This document shows, one piece after another, positions 14,701 to 22,741 of a stretch of DNA of 60,000 bases. The stretch covers positions 1-60,000 of the IMG/VR virus record IMGVR_UViG_3300033141_001695. One strand, 5' to 3'. The notes beneath the pieces are model-generated. The model worked only from the letters and a program-made list of their open reading frames with translations, ran no database searches and was not told where the DNA came from. Origin of the DNA: a virus. Within the stretch, counting starts at the first letter, position 1, and each line of letters starts with the position of its first letter. The translations under genes and the position numbers were made by a program.

Positions 14701-17700
14701 TCCTTTACGTTTAATGGCTTTATTCAGCGCAGACATATCTTTAGTGTCAAGGATTCCTGACTTTTCAAGAAAATGCGTAAATTCATGGTCAATAGTCCAT
14801 CTATTCCCTACGCCTTCAACAATATTAATCGATTTGTCAGCATGATCATAGAAGCCTGCCACTTGCTCCCCAGGCTTGAGCCCGTGTCTTCCATATCCGA
14901 CATTGAGCGTTACACTTCCCGGGTCAACACCTTCAATACTGTTGATTATGAAACCCAAATTATTCCTGAACTTGACTGATATTTTTCCGTCCTCTGCTTG
15001 GGTTACTGCGGCGGTTTTGAATCGGGGGTGAGCCTTGATTGATTCCAAGTTGATTTGGGTTAAGGATGGCACTTCTGTTATGGCGTAGACTTTTGGTTCT
15101 TTCCTCAAACCAATAAAAGGCTTAACCTCGATTTCAGGATGATGCTTTTTAAAATAAGCTTCTTTTACCGCTTGAATTGTTTCAGCTTTTTTAACTCGTA
15201 TTTCTTTCCCGGCCTTTGTCGTTTTGATCACTTGCCATTTACTGACAAAATCGTTTGCCTCTTTTAAATCATCAGTGAAAAGCTTAACATTAAAGGTTTT
15301 GCCTTGTGTTATTATTTCTTTGGCAACTTCTTTCGGCTTTGCGGGTTCTTCGGCCACGGGCTTAATTTTGGCTCGTTCAATTCTGCCTGGTTCGCCTTCC
15401 TTACGGATTGGCTCATCACCTGGTCGAAAACCGATAATTTCCTGTTGGGCTTTTCCATAATATTGTTCCTCTACTTTTTGGATGGCATTTTCAATAATTT
15501 CCGATGGAGATATTTCGGCATCATCTTCAAACAAGGCTTTTGTTTGAGCATCCATCTTAATTCTTCTGATGGCTTTTGCGGATTCGCTGAACACAAGACC
15601 CATTCGTTTTGCACTTCTGATGTTTTCATTAAGAAAACGGGTTGTTTTATGAACCTCTTCCGGGATCTGTTCAAACATGCCGATTTGCGAAAGGATCGTA
15701 TCTATCGGTTCTCCGGTTCTACGGGATTGCCTTATCAGCTTTGCCGCTGCAATGATATTGCTTGATACTTCTGACGCTGCACCGGTTCTCCCTTTAACAG
15801 CTTTTGCCTGGATAAAATGCGGAGCAGCCACGTTCAGGGCATTAAGAATGGTTTTAATGTCCGGGTCCGCTTCCTCGGCAATCAGAGTCAACAATGTATC
15901 ATCATTGTACGCCTTGTGAAAAATAGCCATTTGTATTCGATCAATCAACTGCTTAGTGTACCGGCCATCTTCTGTTAAAAAACCTGCGGCCTCGCTTGGT
16001 CCCAACTGCTTGATGAACCGATTAATAAAAGTAGAATTGCTCCTTGCTGTTATATCCCCTTCGTCGGACGGTTTGAACGTGGATAAGTCCGCATCGGTGA
16101 GTTTTTCAGCATCATTCTTGGCAACTTCAACAGGTGACATTCTGGCAACTTCATCCTGATTGGCACGTTTGGCAAAGTCCACCCGGTCAACATCTGTCTT
16201 GCGAGCCCGTACCAAAACAGGCTGATCAAGAGCTTCGATATCCTCTTTTTTCAGCCCAAACTTTTCAGCATTGGCGGTGAGCCATTCTTTATATTTTTGT
16301 CCTATATCACGCCCGTATGCCTTCCTGATAGCAATAGTTCGTCCATTGCCGGACTCAACCACCATGTCATCACCAACAATCGGAGCCCCTGATGCAACGC
16401 TGGCAGACTCGCCCAACCGTTCAGGATTCAACTTTTTTGCCATCTCTTCAATTTGAAGCTTCATGGCAGATCGTTCCCGGTCACGGGGTTGCATCTCTTG
16501 TGGGTATGCCTTGTTTATAGCCAAAGTGTCGGTATGGGAGGTTATCAAGTTATTGGCATTGGTTACGGCGTATTGTGTTTTGATAGGAGTATTGTCGCTG
16601 AGATATGAAGTTGATTCTTTACCTTTCTCGGCCACTGGCGGCACTACGATTTCCGGCTCTTTAGCAACGGGAGGCTCAACCTTCAGATCAACTTCAACCA
16701 ACTCAACCTTCTCCATCCTCGGTGCATACGTCTTCCCGTCCTCCCCTCGTACCGTATAGGAAGCCTTGTTCACCTTCTCAACGGTTCCCCGCATCGGCTT
16801 CCCGCCTTTGCCTGTCCATGTGACTGTGGCGCCGGGGATGATCTCTTTAGGTTCTACAACCTCGGGTTTCTCTTCAATGGGTGGTTTTGGTTCAGGCAGC
16901 TTTTTTTCTTCAATCCCAAGTCTTTCTTTATAATTATGAATCAGCCTTTCATTCTCTCTATAATTTTCGTATTCATCTCCAACGCCAGCTTCTTTATATA
17001 ATTGCCTTGCTTCCAATAATCTTTGCAATGCATTTTTGGGTTTTAATCCATAAGACTTTTTGTGAAGTTTATCTGCTTTGGCAACTATGTCAGTTTTTGG
17101 CTTTATTGGTTCAATTTTCACTTCAGGCTCAACAATAGGTACAACTTTCGGTTCAGGCTTAACTTCTTCAGGCTTCTTTTTCGGTAACGTCTTTTGAGCG
17201 TATTCCCGCGCATACCGACCTACGGCATCATCCGTATCGTAGAACTTTTCAACCGCTTCCATGGATCCAAGTTCTTTGACTTTGTTTTCGATGAAGGGTT
17301 TGTTGATTTCGGGTGCTGGTTTAGGTTCTTCAGGTTTTACTTCAGCTTCCGGCAACGGCTCGACTTTGGCCTCTTCAGGTTTTGGCTCTACGGGAGGCAC
17401 AGGTTTCTCTTCCGGTATTTCCTCAACAACGGGCGGCGCAGGTTCAGGCACAACTTCCGGTGGTATTACCGCTTCCGGTTCAACCCTCGCTTCTTCTCGT
17501 CGTAATTCCTCGTCACTGGCCGCTCTTCTGGCTGCCTCTGGGAATTGAATATCCTCGCGGCTAACTCTTTCGCCCTCTTCAACGGCAATCCTTGGCGCTG
17601 GAACTTTTTTTTCAGCTTCACGTATTTCTCTGGCATATTCTTCCCCCCTTTCTATTTCTGGTCTTGTAGGTTCAACAGTTTCGACTTTTGCAAATCTCGG

Positions 17701-19518
17701 TGCGTATTTTTTACCATCCTCACCCTTAACGGTATAGGATGCTTTGTTTACTTTCTCAACGACTCCGCGTATCGCCTTGCCGTCTCTATCTGTCCAGGTT
17801 ACGGTTGTCCCTGGCGGAATTGCTTCTGTCACTGGTTCTTCGGGAATGATTCCTTCGGGCAATGTGGGTTCTATTTCTTCAACCAATTCATCTTGAATCT
17901 CTTGTGCGGCTTGTCTCCTTTGAAGCCTGATATTTTCTGTAGCGTCTATTCTGGATTCTGGATCTGTGACATATTTTTTTGCAGCAATATCACGAACCAT
18001 CATCCCGGCTTTGGCTGCTCCACCCATCACCGTAGTTGTTAAAAATACTGAAGGTGCAACTTCTCGAAGTGATTTCAAATGAGCCACGGGATCTGTCCAC
18101 TCTCTTTTTTCACCACCTAAACCAGCAGCATATTCAATATTAGACTGCCCCATCTGCGTTAATTCTTCTGTCACCAATTCAGTGCCATAAAGCGCACCTA
18201 ATTTTGTGATTAATCTTGAAATAATATTTTCACCCAAAACCGGAGCCATCCTTTTCAATGGGGTGGCTATTATCTTCAAACCCGTAGCTTGTCCTATGGC
18301 TTCCGGCAAAGCCTCCCAAAGTCCGTATTTCTGGGCAAGATTGCCGAAATCTTCTTTTAGCTTAGTTTCCTCATCAAGTGTGAGTGTCTTCCCGGTTCTT
18401 TTTAATTTTTCTTCATTTTGAACTTCAAGGTACCTCTTCATGAAATCATAAGAAGCCATGTTATAGGCAGCTTTACCGGCTGCTGCCGTACCTGCCGCCC
18501 ATGCAGCCGGTCTTGCACCAGGAATGGGAGCCATTGCAGTAGGCAACCCGACGCCTACACCGGCTAAAGCAGACAACCCAGAGAACGCCAAATTCTCAGG
18601 AAGCTGTGCAACGTCTCTTTCTGATATTCCTGGAAATATCCTTTCTTCGCCATATTGCCTTGAAAATTCTTCTGATTGTTTTTGGGCTTTTTCATATTGC
18701 TTATCAAACCAATCTTGATTGACAATACTTGCACCTTTCCAACCTTGAACCGCTGCGGCAGATTTCCCAAGCATTTGACGAGGAAGCTTTGTTAGACCTT
18801 TAGCGAATATCTTTAATCCTTCAATTGGGTGAAGTGAACCTGTCCTTTCAGGGTCTTGTTTTTTTTGTTGGCTATATATTTTGTCGATCAAAGAACCTAC
18901 GTCTCGTTTCCAAGGATCTATATATCCAAATGCACGTTTCCATTCAGGGGATCGTTGTATCCCTGCTCTGGCCAAACCTCTTGTTGTTGGTTGTTTGGCC
19001 TCTCTTATGGTTGTCGGTTGAAATTCACCACGCACAGTTGGTTGTTGAATCTCCCCGGGATAATGTTTTGAAATATTTTTAAGATATTGCCTCGTCTCAT
19101 CTGCATGGCGACCGGTAACCTTGTGGAGATTTTCAAGCCATTTATCTCCATGGGCTTTTATGGCCTTGTCCACATTCCCAGGTCCAGCGTTGTAGGCGGC
19201 GGATGCTTTTAAGGGATCTCCACCATATTTTTTCAAATTCTGAGCAAGGTACTTGGTCCCGCCCATGATACTTTGTTCTGGATCAAACGGATCTGTTACG
19301 CCCAAGTCACCAGCAGTCGCATCCATGATTTGCATTAAACCCTTCGCGCCGGCGCTTGATATGGCCTTGGGATTGAAATTACTTTCCGATTTGATTATGG
19401 CCTTGATATAATTAGGGTCAACTCCATATTCGGAAGAGGCCGAAGCAACAATGTCATCAATATTGGATGATTGTTTTTTCAATCCGGTTGTTTCCATGAT
19501 TAAGCCTTGATTAGCCAT
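11767..19518 (-). CDS. Giant virion protein: lytic transglycosylase plus polyvalent-protein domains (ejection protein)
   Basis: The protein is 2,583 residues long. Residues ~25-145 are an SLT lytic transglycosylase: 'YGVDPNYIKAIIKSESNFNP' with catalytic Glu45, 'GAKGLMQIM' and 'ASAAYNAGPGNVDKAI'. A hydrophobic Ala/Gly stretch spans ~308-350. Two copies of a ~48-residue beta module ('VTWT...RG.VEKVNKASYTV.GEDGK.YAPR') sit near 566-615 and 893-940, joined by Pro/Glu-rich linkers. Residues ~970-1290 resemble the ddrB-like ParB domain of polyvalent proteins ('GAPIVGDDMVVESGNGRTIA'). Near 1578 lies a zinc-protease motif, DHEFTHFLE. Such proteins are carried in the virion and injected to cross the cell wall and act early in the host; that role is inferred. 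Confidence 0.88.
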   Translation of the reverse strand: MANQGLIMETTGLKKQSSNIDDIVASASSEYGVDPNYIKAIIKSESNFNPKAISSAGAKGLMQIMDATAGDLGVTDPFDPEQSIMGGTKYLAQNLKKYGGDPLKASAAYNAGPGNVDKAIKAHGDKWLENLHKVTGRHADETRQYLKNISKHYPGEIQQPTVRGEFQPTTIREAKQPTTRGLARAGIQRSPEWKRAFGYIDPWKRDVGSLIDKIYSQQKKQDPERTGSLHPIEGLKIFAKGLTKLPRQMLGKSAAAVQGWKGASIVNQDWFDKQYEKAQKQSEEFSRQYGEERIFPGISERDVAQLPENLAFSGLSALAGVGVGLPTAMAPIPGARPAAWAAGTAAAGKAAYNMASYDFMKRYLEVQNEEKLKRTGKTLTLDEETKLKEDFGNLAQKYGLWEALPEAIGQATGLKIIATPLKRMAPVLGENIISRLITKLGALYGTELVTEELTQMGQSNIEYAAGLGGEKREWTDPVAHLKSLREVAPSVFLTTTVMGGAAKAGMMVRDIAAKKYVTDPESRIDATENIRLQRRQAAQEIQDELVEEIEPTLPEGIIPEEPVTEAIPPGTTVTWTDRDGKAIRGVVEKVNKASYTVKGEDGKKYAPRFAKVETVEPTRPEIERGEEYAREIREAEKKVPAPRIAVEEGERVSREDIQFPEAARRAASDEELRREEARVEPEAVIPPEVVPEPAPPVVEEIPEEKPVPPVEPKPEEAKVEPLPEAEVKPEEPKPAPEINKPFIENKVKELGSMEAVEKFYDTDDAVGRYAREYAQKTLPKKKPEEVKPEPKVVPIVEPEVKIEPIKPKTDIVAKADKLHKKSYGLKPKNALQRLLEARQLYKEAGVGDEYENYRENERLIHNYKERLGIEEKKLPEPKPPIEEKPEVVEPKEIIPGATVTWTGKGGKPMRGTVEKVNKASYTVRGEDGKTYAPRMEKVELVEVDLKVEPPVAKEPEIVVPPVAEKGKESTSYLSDNTPIKTQYAVTNANNLITSHTDTLAINKAYPQEMQPRDRERSAMKLQIEEMAKKLNPERLGESASVASGAPIVGDDMVVESGNGRTIAIRKAYGRDIGQKYKEWLTANAEKFGLKKEDIEALDQPVLVRARKTDVDRVDFAKRANQDEVARMSPVEVAKNDAEKLTDADLSTFKPSDEGDITARSNSTFINRFIKQLGPSEAAGFLTEDGRYTKQLIDRIQMAIFHKAYNDDTLLTLIAEEADPDIKTILNALNVAAPHFIQAKAVKGRTGAASEVSSNIIAAAKLIRQSRRTGEPIDTILSQIGMFEQIPEEVHKTTRFLNENIRSAKRMGLVFSESAKAIRRIKMDAQTKALFEDDAEISPSEIIENAIQKVEEQYYGKAQQEIIGFRPGDEPIRKEGEPGRIERAKIKPVAEEPAKPKEVAKEIITQGKTFNVKLFTDDLKEANDFVSKWQVIKTTKAGKEIRVKKAETIQAVKEAYFKKHHPEIEVKPFIGLRKEPKVYAITEVPSLTQINLESIKAHPRFKTAAVTQAEDGKISVKFRNNLGFIINSIEGVDPGSVTLNVGYGRHGLKPGEQVAGFYDHADKSINIVEGVGNRWTIDHEFTHFLEKSGILDTKDMSALNKAIKRKGQSPNEETRAKFIEEAFKTRDAQIRPIQRILQKIADFIDLVINKMGIRTVRGVVRDIETGKIISEVRDEVATEADILYSVKKDTPEIDADPLYGRTDKQKERIGLAKGIPKPKLIDKAKRGFTKAYQAFKRTHKHLDPKTHGDYLNILRIYSNIPTDSRRRASAAIDNFLRILTPKRYDFFTMHIIMGDMIRDIDNGLLADKEELPFGFKDRKDVKSYYDYLNKIAEKDPKIKEALKRRREFNHSLKKELVENKLLSEDVMKYDDYFHHQVMEYQLAKAMGEDYKPGTGTSAKDVRAHRKGWQIARKGSIKDYNTQYVDSEFEVIAQALSQIETKKTLDRIKDLANIVPSLKAEAKAKEIKDWTKLIPEGYTTWKPRPGTAWFKANSITDRMLMEIQEGTSQLKPEDVKQILARGIDETWVIPQELALTMDEFRKFPEDNVLEKASVTMISAWKKWILMNPFRWIKYNINNTSGDSDIILAYEPRIIKNYFPKATKDLWQELKKKKISDELQAEIDQSYKLDVLGSGWSIQEVAEVTSQLSHDKHMSMLLGEKPNLIQKYWRSAVQYTTYRENLLRLAAFRYFKDEIAKGKKPGINLNGVSIRAELQKMAESATSDEMAAKLARELIGDYGNISQAGQWLRAHMIPFWSWQEINAPRYVRLLQNLPHEGKSTKVVSGAMAWKATKLGLKATALYGAVILWNMTFFPDEEKELGEAQRRQLHLILGRREDGSIISLRFQGALSDTLSWFGAEDIVHDISDVAKGIQPIGTKMEEAFKAPVIKIWHGSRPIIKTLGETVLGRTTYPDPFFPRPIRDKWEHIARTFSMNLPYKWIAGKPKRGEDITERLFNDVLSLGFYTSDPGESAYYDVKKASFDFLDKEGIEKPGFIPTTKSNALYYYKQSLKYGDLSAAKRYLEKYKKLGGTLGGIKISIKATHPLASVPKRLRRKFLRSLNKKQRKSYNIALKWYRLHYLKMKRKR

Positions 19519-19553
19519 TTACTTGAAGTTCTCCTGATCTGATTGACTGTTAT

Positions 19554-20675
19554 TTACGGCCTTGAACGATATGGATATGATGGTATTGGATATTTGTGTA
19601 AACCTTGTGTTGTATTAATCGGAACATCTTTCATATCAGGAACTTCATCCGGCTCTGGTTTGTCAAGCTTGAATTTTTTTCGGAATCCTTCAAGTGTTGC
19701 ATTTGGATCATCCAAGTATCCTTGCATTTCTTCTTGAGAAACACCTGTATCCATAGCTTGTTGTATATATCGTTCAAGAGTTGGGTCTGATGGAGGGGTC
19801 GCAGTTTCACCGAAACCTTTCCCCGCTCTGGTCATGCCTCCTTCTACCCTTCTCTCAATAGCCGATAAACCATCAATAATTCTACTTCTTTCAGATTGAA
19901 TTTGCCTTCTTTCCGCTATGATTTCTTTATCATCAAATCCCAATTCACCAAGCTCTTGCTCTTGTGTATCTAAAATTTTTAAACGACCAGTTAAATAATT
20001 ATATTCCTGTGTATCTGCATGTGACCATTTTGGGGCACCTGCTTTTTTTGTCGGTATTTCGGTTATGGTTTCGGGTGGCCTATCTTCCGGTCTGCCGTAA
20101 TGGGTTGTCTCTCTGCCGGTTGCTGGATCAATTGATTTCCACGAAACAGTTTTAGGTCTTTCAAGTTTCGGTATTCCGGTTATTGTTTCGCTTGGTCTAT
20201 CTTCCGGTCTGCCATAAAAGGTTCTTTCCTGTCCGGTTACAGGATCAATCGATTTCCATGAAACGGTTTCAGGTCTTTCAAGTTTTCTTAATTGTGCTTC
20301 TCTTACCTTACGTTGCAAAGCCCTTTCAGGTTCCTCTTCCTCTCGCCTCATGCGTCTTCCGTAAACACCACCAGCCATTCGTGCCAATCCGCCACCAAGC
20401 CTGCCAGCAGGTGAAGTCGGTGCAATAGCTTGCGCGGCTTGACCTGTTAATGTCATAAATAAATCACGCGGTATTCCACCAACAATCGGTTGTTTCCAAT
20501 AATCCATTTCAGACCGTTTTTGTGGCATGAATGATTGAGCGATTGTTGCTTGAGGAAGAACTTGTGGTTGCACCCTTGCTAAACCTCCCCTTGGGACAGG
20601 ATCAAAAACAGGTTCGGCTAATCTGGCTGTTTCTTCTGGTGGAACGTACAAGGGTTCATTGTATAAAGGAGGCAT
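19554..20675 (-). CDS. Virion/ejection-associated protein with 39-residue tandem repeat
   Basis: This 373-residue protein contains a tandem duplication of 39 residues (131-169 and 170-208), each 'KLERP.TVSWKSIDP.TG' then 'YGRPEDRP.ETIT.IP'. The N-terminus is Pro-rich, followed by a Gly/Ala segment and a long charged helix ('LGFDDKEIIAERRQIQSERS'). The start is put at ATG 20675, with AAGGA upstream, rather than TTG 20681. Its place beside the giant transglycosylase suggests another internal virion protein. Confidence 0.75.
   Translation of the reverse strand: MPPLYNEPLYVPPEETARLAEPVFDPVPRGGLARVQPQVLPQATIAQSFMPQKRSEMDYWKQPIVGGIPRDLFMTLTGQAAQAIAPTSPAGRLGGGLARMAGGVYGRRMRREEEEPERALQRKVREAQLRKLERPETVSWKSIDPVTGQERTFYGRPEDRPSETITGIPKLERPKTVSWKSIDPATGRETTHYGRPEDRPPETITEIPTKKAGAPKWSHADTQEYNYLTGRLKILDTQEQELGELGFDDKEIIAERRQIQSERSRIIDGLSAIERRVEGGMTRAGKGFGETATPPSDPTLERYIQQAMDTGVSQEEMQGYLDDPNATLEGFRKKFKLDKPEPDEVPDMKDVPINTTQGLHKYPIPSYPYRSRP
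20052..20285 (-). repeat. 117-bp in-frame tandem repeat (two units)
   Basis: Units at 20169-20285 and 20052-20168 encode the two 39-residue repeats in the virion protein. The DNA copies are clearly similar (shared 'GTCTGCC', 'CGATTTCCA' and 'TTTCAAGTTT' stretches on the plus strand) but diverged, so the duplication is not brand new. Unequal recombination could add or remove whole units without breaking the frame. Confidence 0.75.
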
Positions 20676-20694
20676 AATCAATTTTCCTTTTTAG

Positions 20695-21429
20695 CTATCT
20701 AATAGTATTTTGGTAACTGCCTGTAGTTGGAAACGATGAAGAAACTTGTTGATCTGGGTTAGCAGAGTTGTATTGAAGCTGTGGCAATCTTCTTGAAGTC
20801 CTTCTTTGCATACCTTCAATCCCCGTTGGCCTTTCCTGGAAAACCATTTGTTGTTGTGGTGGAATCCTTCTCAAACCCTCTTCTTTGTCTGCACCACCTG
20901 TTAACATTTCCTGTAATTTACTTAAATCCATTTGGCCAGGAATAGTTCCTCTTGTGGCTTGAGCAGGTGCAGTAGCTCTCCTTGTCGCTATATTAGGAAT
21001 GATGCCTGTCCTTGCAACTTGAGTAGGCGCTGCTGCTCTTTGCAATGGACCTTTAACGGCAAACTGAGTCTGAGGCAACGCCGAAGGTCCACGTCCAGTC
21101 GATCCTCTAAACCCAGGGTCATAAGCTTGTAAATATGGTCCTCCTGTATGGATATATTGACTCATGGTAGTAGGATCAGGATGGGAAGCCAGATGCTCTA
21201 ACTCTTTTTGAGATTCAAGACGCCCTCTCTCTATATCTCCAGAAATTTCAGAGAAAGGATCAACTTCCAACAAATTAGGATCAACCTGCACTGGTCTATC
21301 GCCAATATAAGCAGGAGTATAACCTTGTTTAAGTTGTTTATAAGGGAAGGGTTTTGGCATATTCATTGCTTCTGTATATTCTGTTTCAGGTGTTATACCT
21401 GGAAACGCAGAATCAGTTAATGTAGGCAT
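20695..21429 (-). CDS. Virion-associated hypothetical protein (Pro/Gln-rich)
   Basis: The 244-residue protein is low in complexity: Pro, Gln, Arg and Thr rich, with repeated 'ATRRATAPAQATRGTIPGQM'-type segments and probable disorder. It lies between two internal virion protein genes and starts after AAGGAAAAATATT. Likely a structural or ejection-complex component by position; no domain is recognised. Confidence 0.65.
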   Translation of the reverse strand: MPTLTDSAFPGITPETEYTEAMNMPKPFPYKQLKQGYTPAYIGDRPVQVDPNLLEVDPFSEISGDIERGRLESQKELEHLASHPDPTTMSQYIHTGGPYLQAYDPGFRGSTGRGPSALPQTQFAVKGPLQRAAAPTQVARTGIIPNIATRRATAPAQATRGTIPGQMDLSKLQEMLTGGADKEEGLRRIPPQQQMVFQERPTGIEGMQRRTSRRLPQLQYNSANPDQQVSSSFPTTGSYQNTIR

Positions 21430-21451
21430 AATATTTTTCCTTTACAATTAA

Positions 21452-22285
21452 TTAAAAAAATGAACTGGCAAGACCTAAAAGACCGCCGGCGGCTGCACCC
21501 ACAGGGCCAAAAGTAGACCCAGCACTTACGCCAGCTAAAGCCCCTGATAAAGCACCAGCAATACCGCCTTGCTTCTCAATTCCACTTGTGGTCTTCTGCG
21601 CTCCTGTTAATGCTCCCAATGCCGCACGCTCATAATCTAAAACAGTAAACGGCCAAAGCTTGTTTTTGGCATCTATTGTGGAATTAAAGTCTGTTATATC
21701 CATCTTTGCCGAAAAATAAAATTTCATAATTTCAGCATAGGTCATTATAGTTGCCTTGTTCCATTCAAGATGGGTTTTCCATCTGTCGGAGGCAATTGGA
21801 ATCAAGCGATACTTTAATTCTGATCTGAATTTTTCCAAGGCCTTGACGCGGGTATCTTCAATCATAGCTTTGCCGGTCACAAAAGAACTGCTCATTACAG
21901 AATTTATGTCTCGCATTCCGACCTGAAACCGTGGCAAAACATTGGCATCGATGTCATCATCCATCAAATCGGCTTCGGCTGCCACAAAATCATTTACTTC
22001 CGGGGCATTCACCGTGTCCTCAAAAACCTGAGAGAACAGAATATCTATGTCAAGCCCAGCCATGAACTTGCCGTACATATCATATAGGCTCGGAAAAGAA
22101 GCTATCGTATATCCGGTCCCAAAAAAAGCAGCCTCAACAACGATGTCAGTATATCCATCAAACGGAGAATCATCTGTGGTTGCTTCTCGATAAGTTGCGA
22201 CCGCATTAAGGAATGCTTGGTGTTTGTCCTCTATGTATGGGGCATATCTCGTTGTGACCGTTTGATCTCCGCCGGAATCTCCCAT
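21452..22285 (-). CDS. Virion protein with Gly/Ala-rich hydrophobic C-terminus
   Basis: The 277-residue protein has a helical acidic body ('DLMDDDIDANVLPRFQVGMR', 'FVTGKAMIEDTRVKALEKFR') and ends in a glycine-zipper-like hydrophobic tail (GIAGALSGALAGVSAG, then GPVGAAAGGLLGLASS). Such tails occur in phage ejection proteins that enter membranes. AGGAG precedes ATG 22285. Membrane insertion during DNA delivery is a reasonable inference. Confidence 0.7.
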   Translation of the reverse strand: MGDSGGDQTVTTRYAPYIEDKHQAFLNAVATYREATTDDSPFDGYTDIVVEAAFFGTGYTIASFPSLYDMYGKFMAGLDIDILFSQVFEDTVNAPEVNDFVAAEADLMDDDIDANVLPRFQVGMRDINSVMSSSFVTGKAMIEDTRVKALEKFRSELKYRLIPIASDRWKTHLEWNKATIMTYAEIMKFYFSAKMDITDFNSTIDAKNKLWPFTVLDYERAALGALTGAQKTTSGIEKQGGIAGALSGALAGVSAGSTFGPVGAAAGGLLGLASSFF

Positions 22286-22306
22286 GGGTAATCTCCTTTT
22301 GTCGGA

Positions 22307-22741
22307 TTAATTCAAATCAAATGCGAAAACTCGGAACTGTTCACGACATCCGAAAGACATTGTTAGTTCCCATATCTTGGAATGCCGGGAATTAAAAGTT
22401 ATATTTTCACAGCCTTCCTGTTTGGCAAATTGAATCAGCATATCAAAATCTTTCTGCCAAATATTCAAGGGTACTTCATTATAAGAAAAAATACATTGCA
22501 AATGTAGGGACTTCTTGGAGTTTATCTTATTCACTTTGAAGCGGGTTATCAGCAATGCGATAATCGTTCTGTTCTCATCCAGCCTGATCCAGCATTGGGC
22601 TTTGTCCGAAAGAAGGTCATGCAAAAGTTCGATCAAGTATGATTGCAGGTCTTCCTTGTCAATTTCATCCGCGGTTGTGGTCGCAAACTTAATCGCCTCA
22701 AAATAGTGAGGGATTTGTGTTGACAAAAGTTTGATAATCAA
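22307..22741 (-). CDS. Hypothetical protein, possible GNAT-like fold
   Basis: This 144-residue protein starts at TTG 22739-22741, overlapping the gp10-like gene end. Its order of elements (helix, 'CWIRLDENRTIIALLITRF', 'LHLQCIFSYNEVP', 'FDMLIQFAKQEGCENITFNS', 'MSFGCREQFRVFAFDLN') resembles the strand-helix run of acetyltransferase-like proteins sometimes found among podovirus virion genes. Catalytic residues cannot be confirmed; similarity is low. Confidence 0.6.
   Translation of the reverse strand: MIIKLLSTQIPHYFEAIKFATTTADEIDKEDLQSYLIELLHDLLSDKAQCWIRLDENRTIIALLITRFKVNKINSKKSLHLQCIFSYNEVPLNIWQKDFDMLIQFAKQEGCENITFNSRHSKIWELTMSFGCREQFRVFAFDLN

Noticed and set aside
17194-18042. Several plus-strand open frames with Ser/Gly/Phe-rich products
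   Set aside because: They are antisense shadows of the Pro/Glu-rich linkers of the giant protein and lack ribosome sites.
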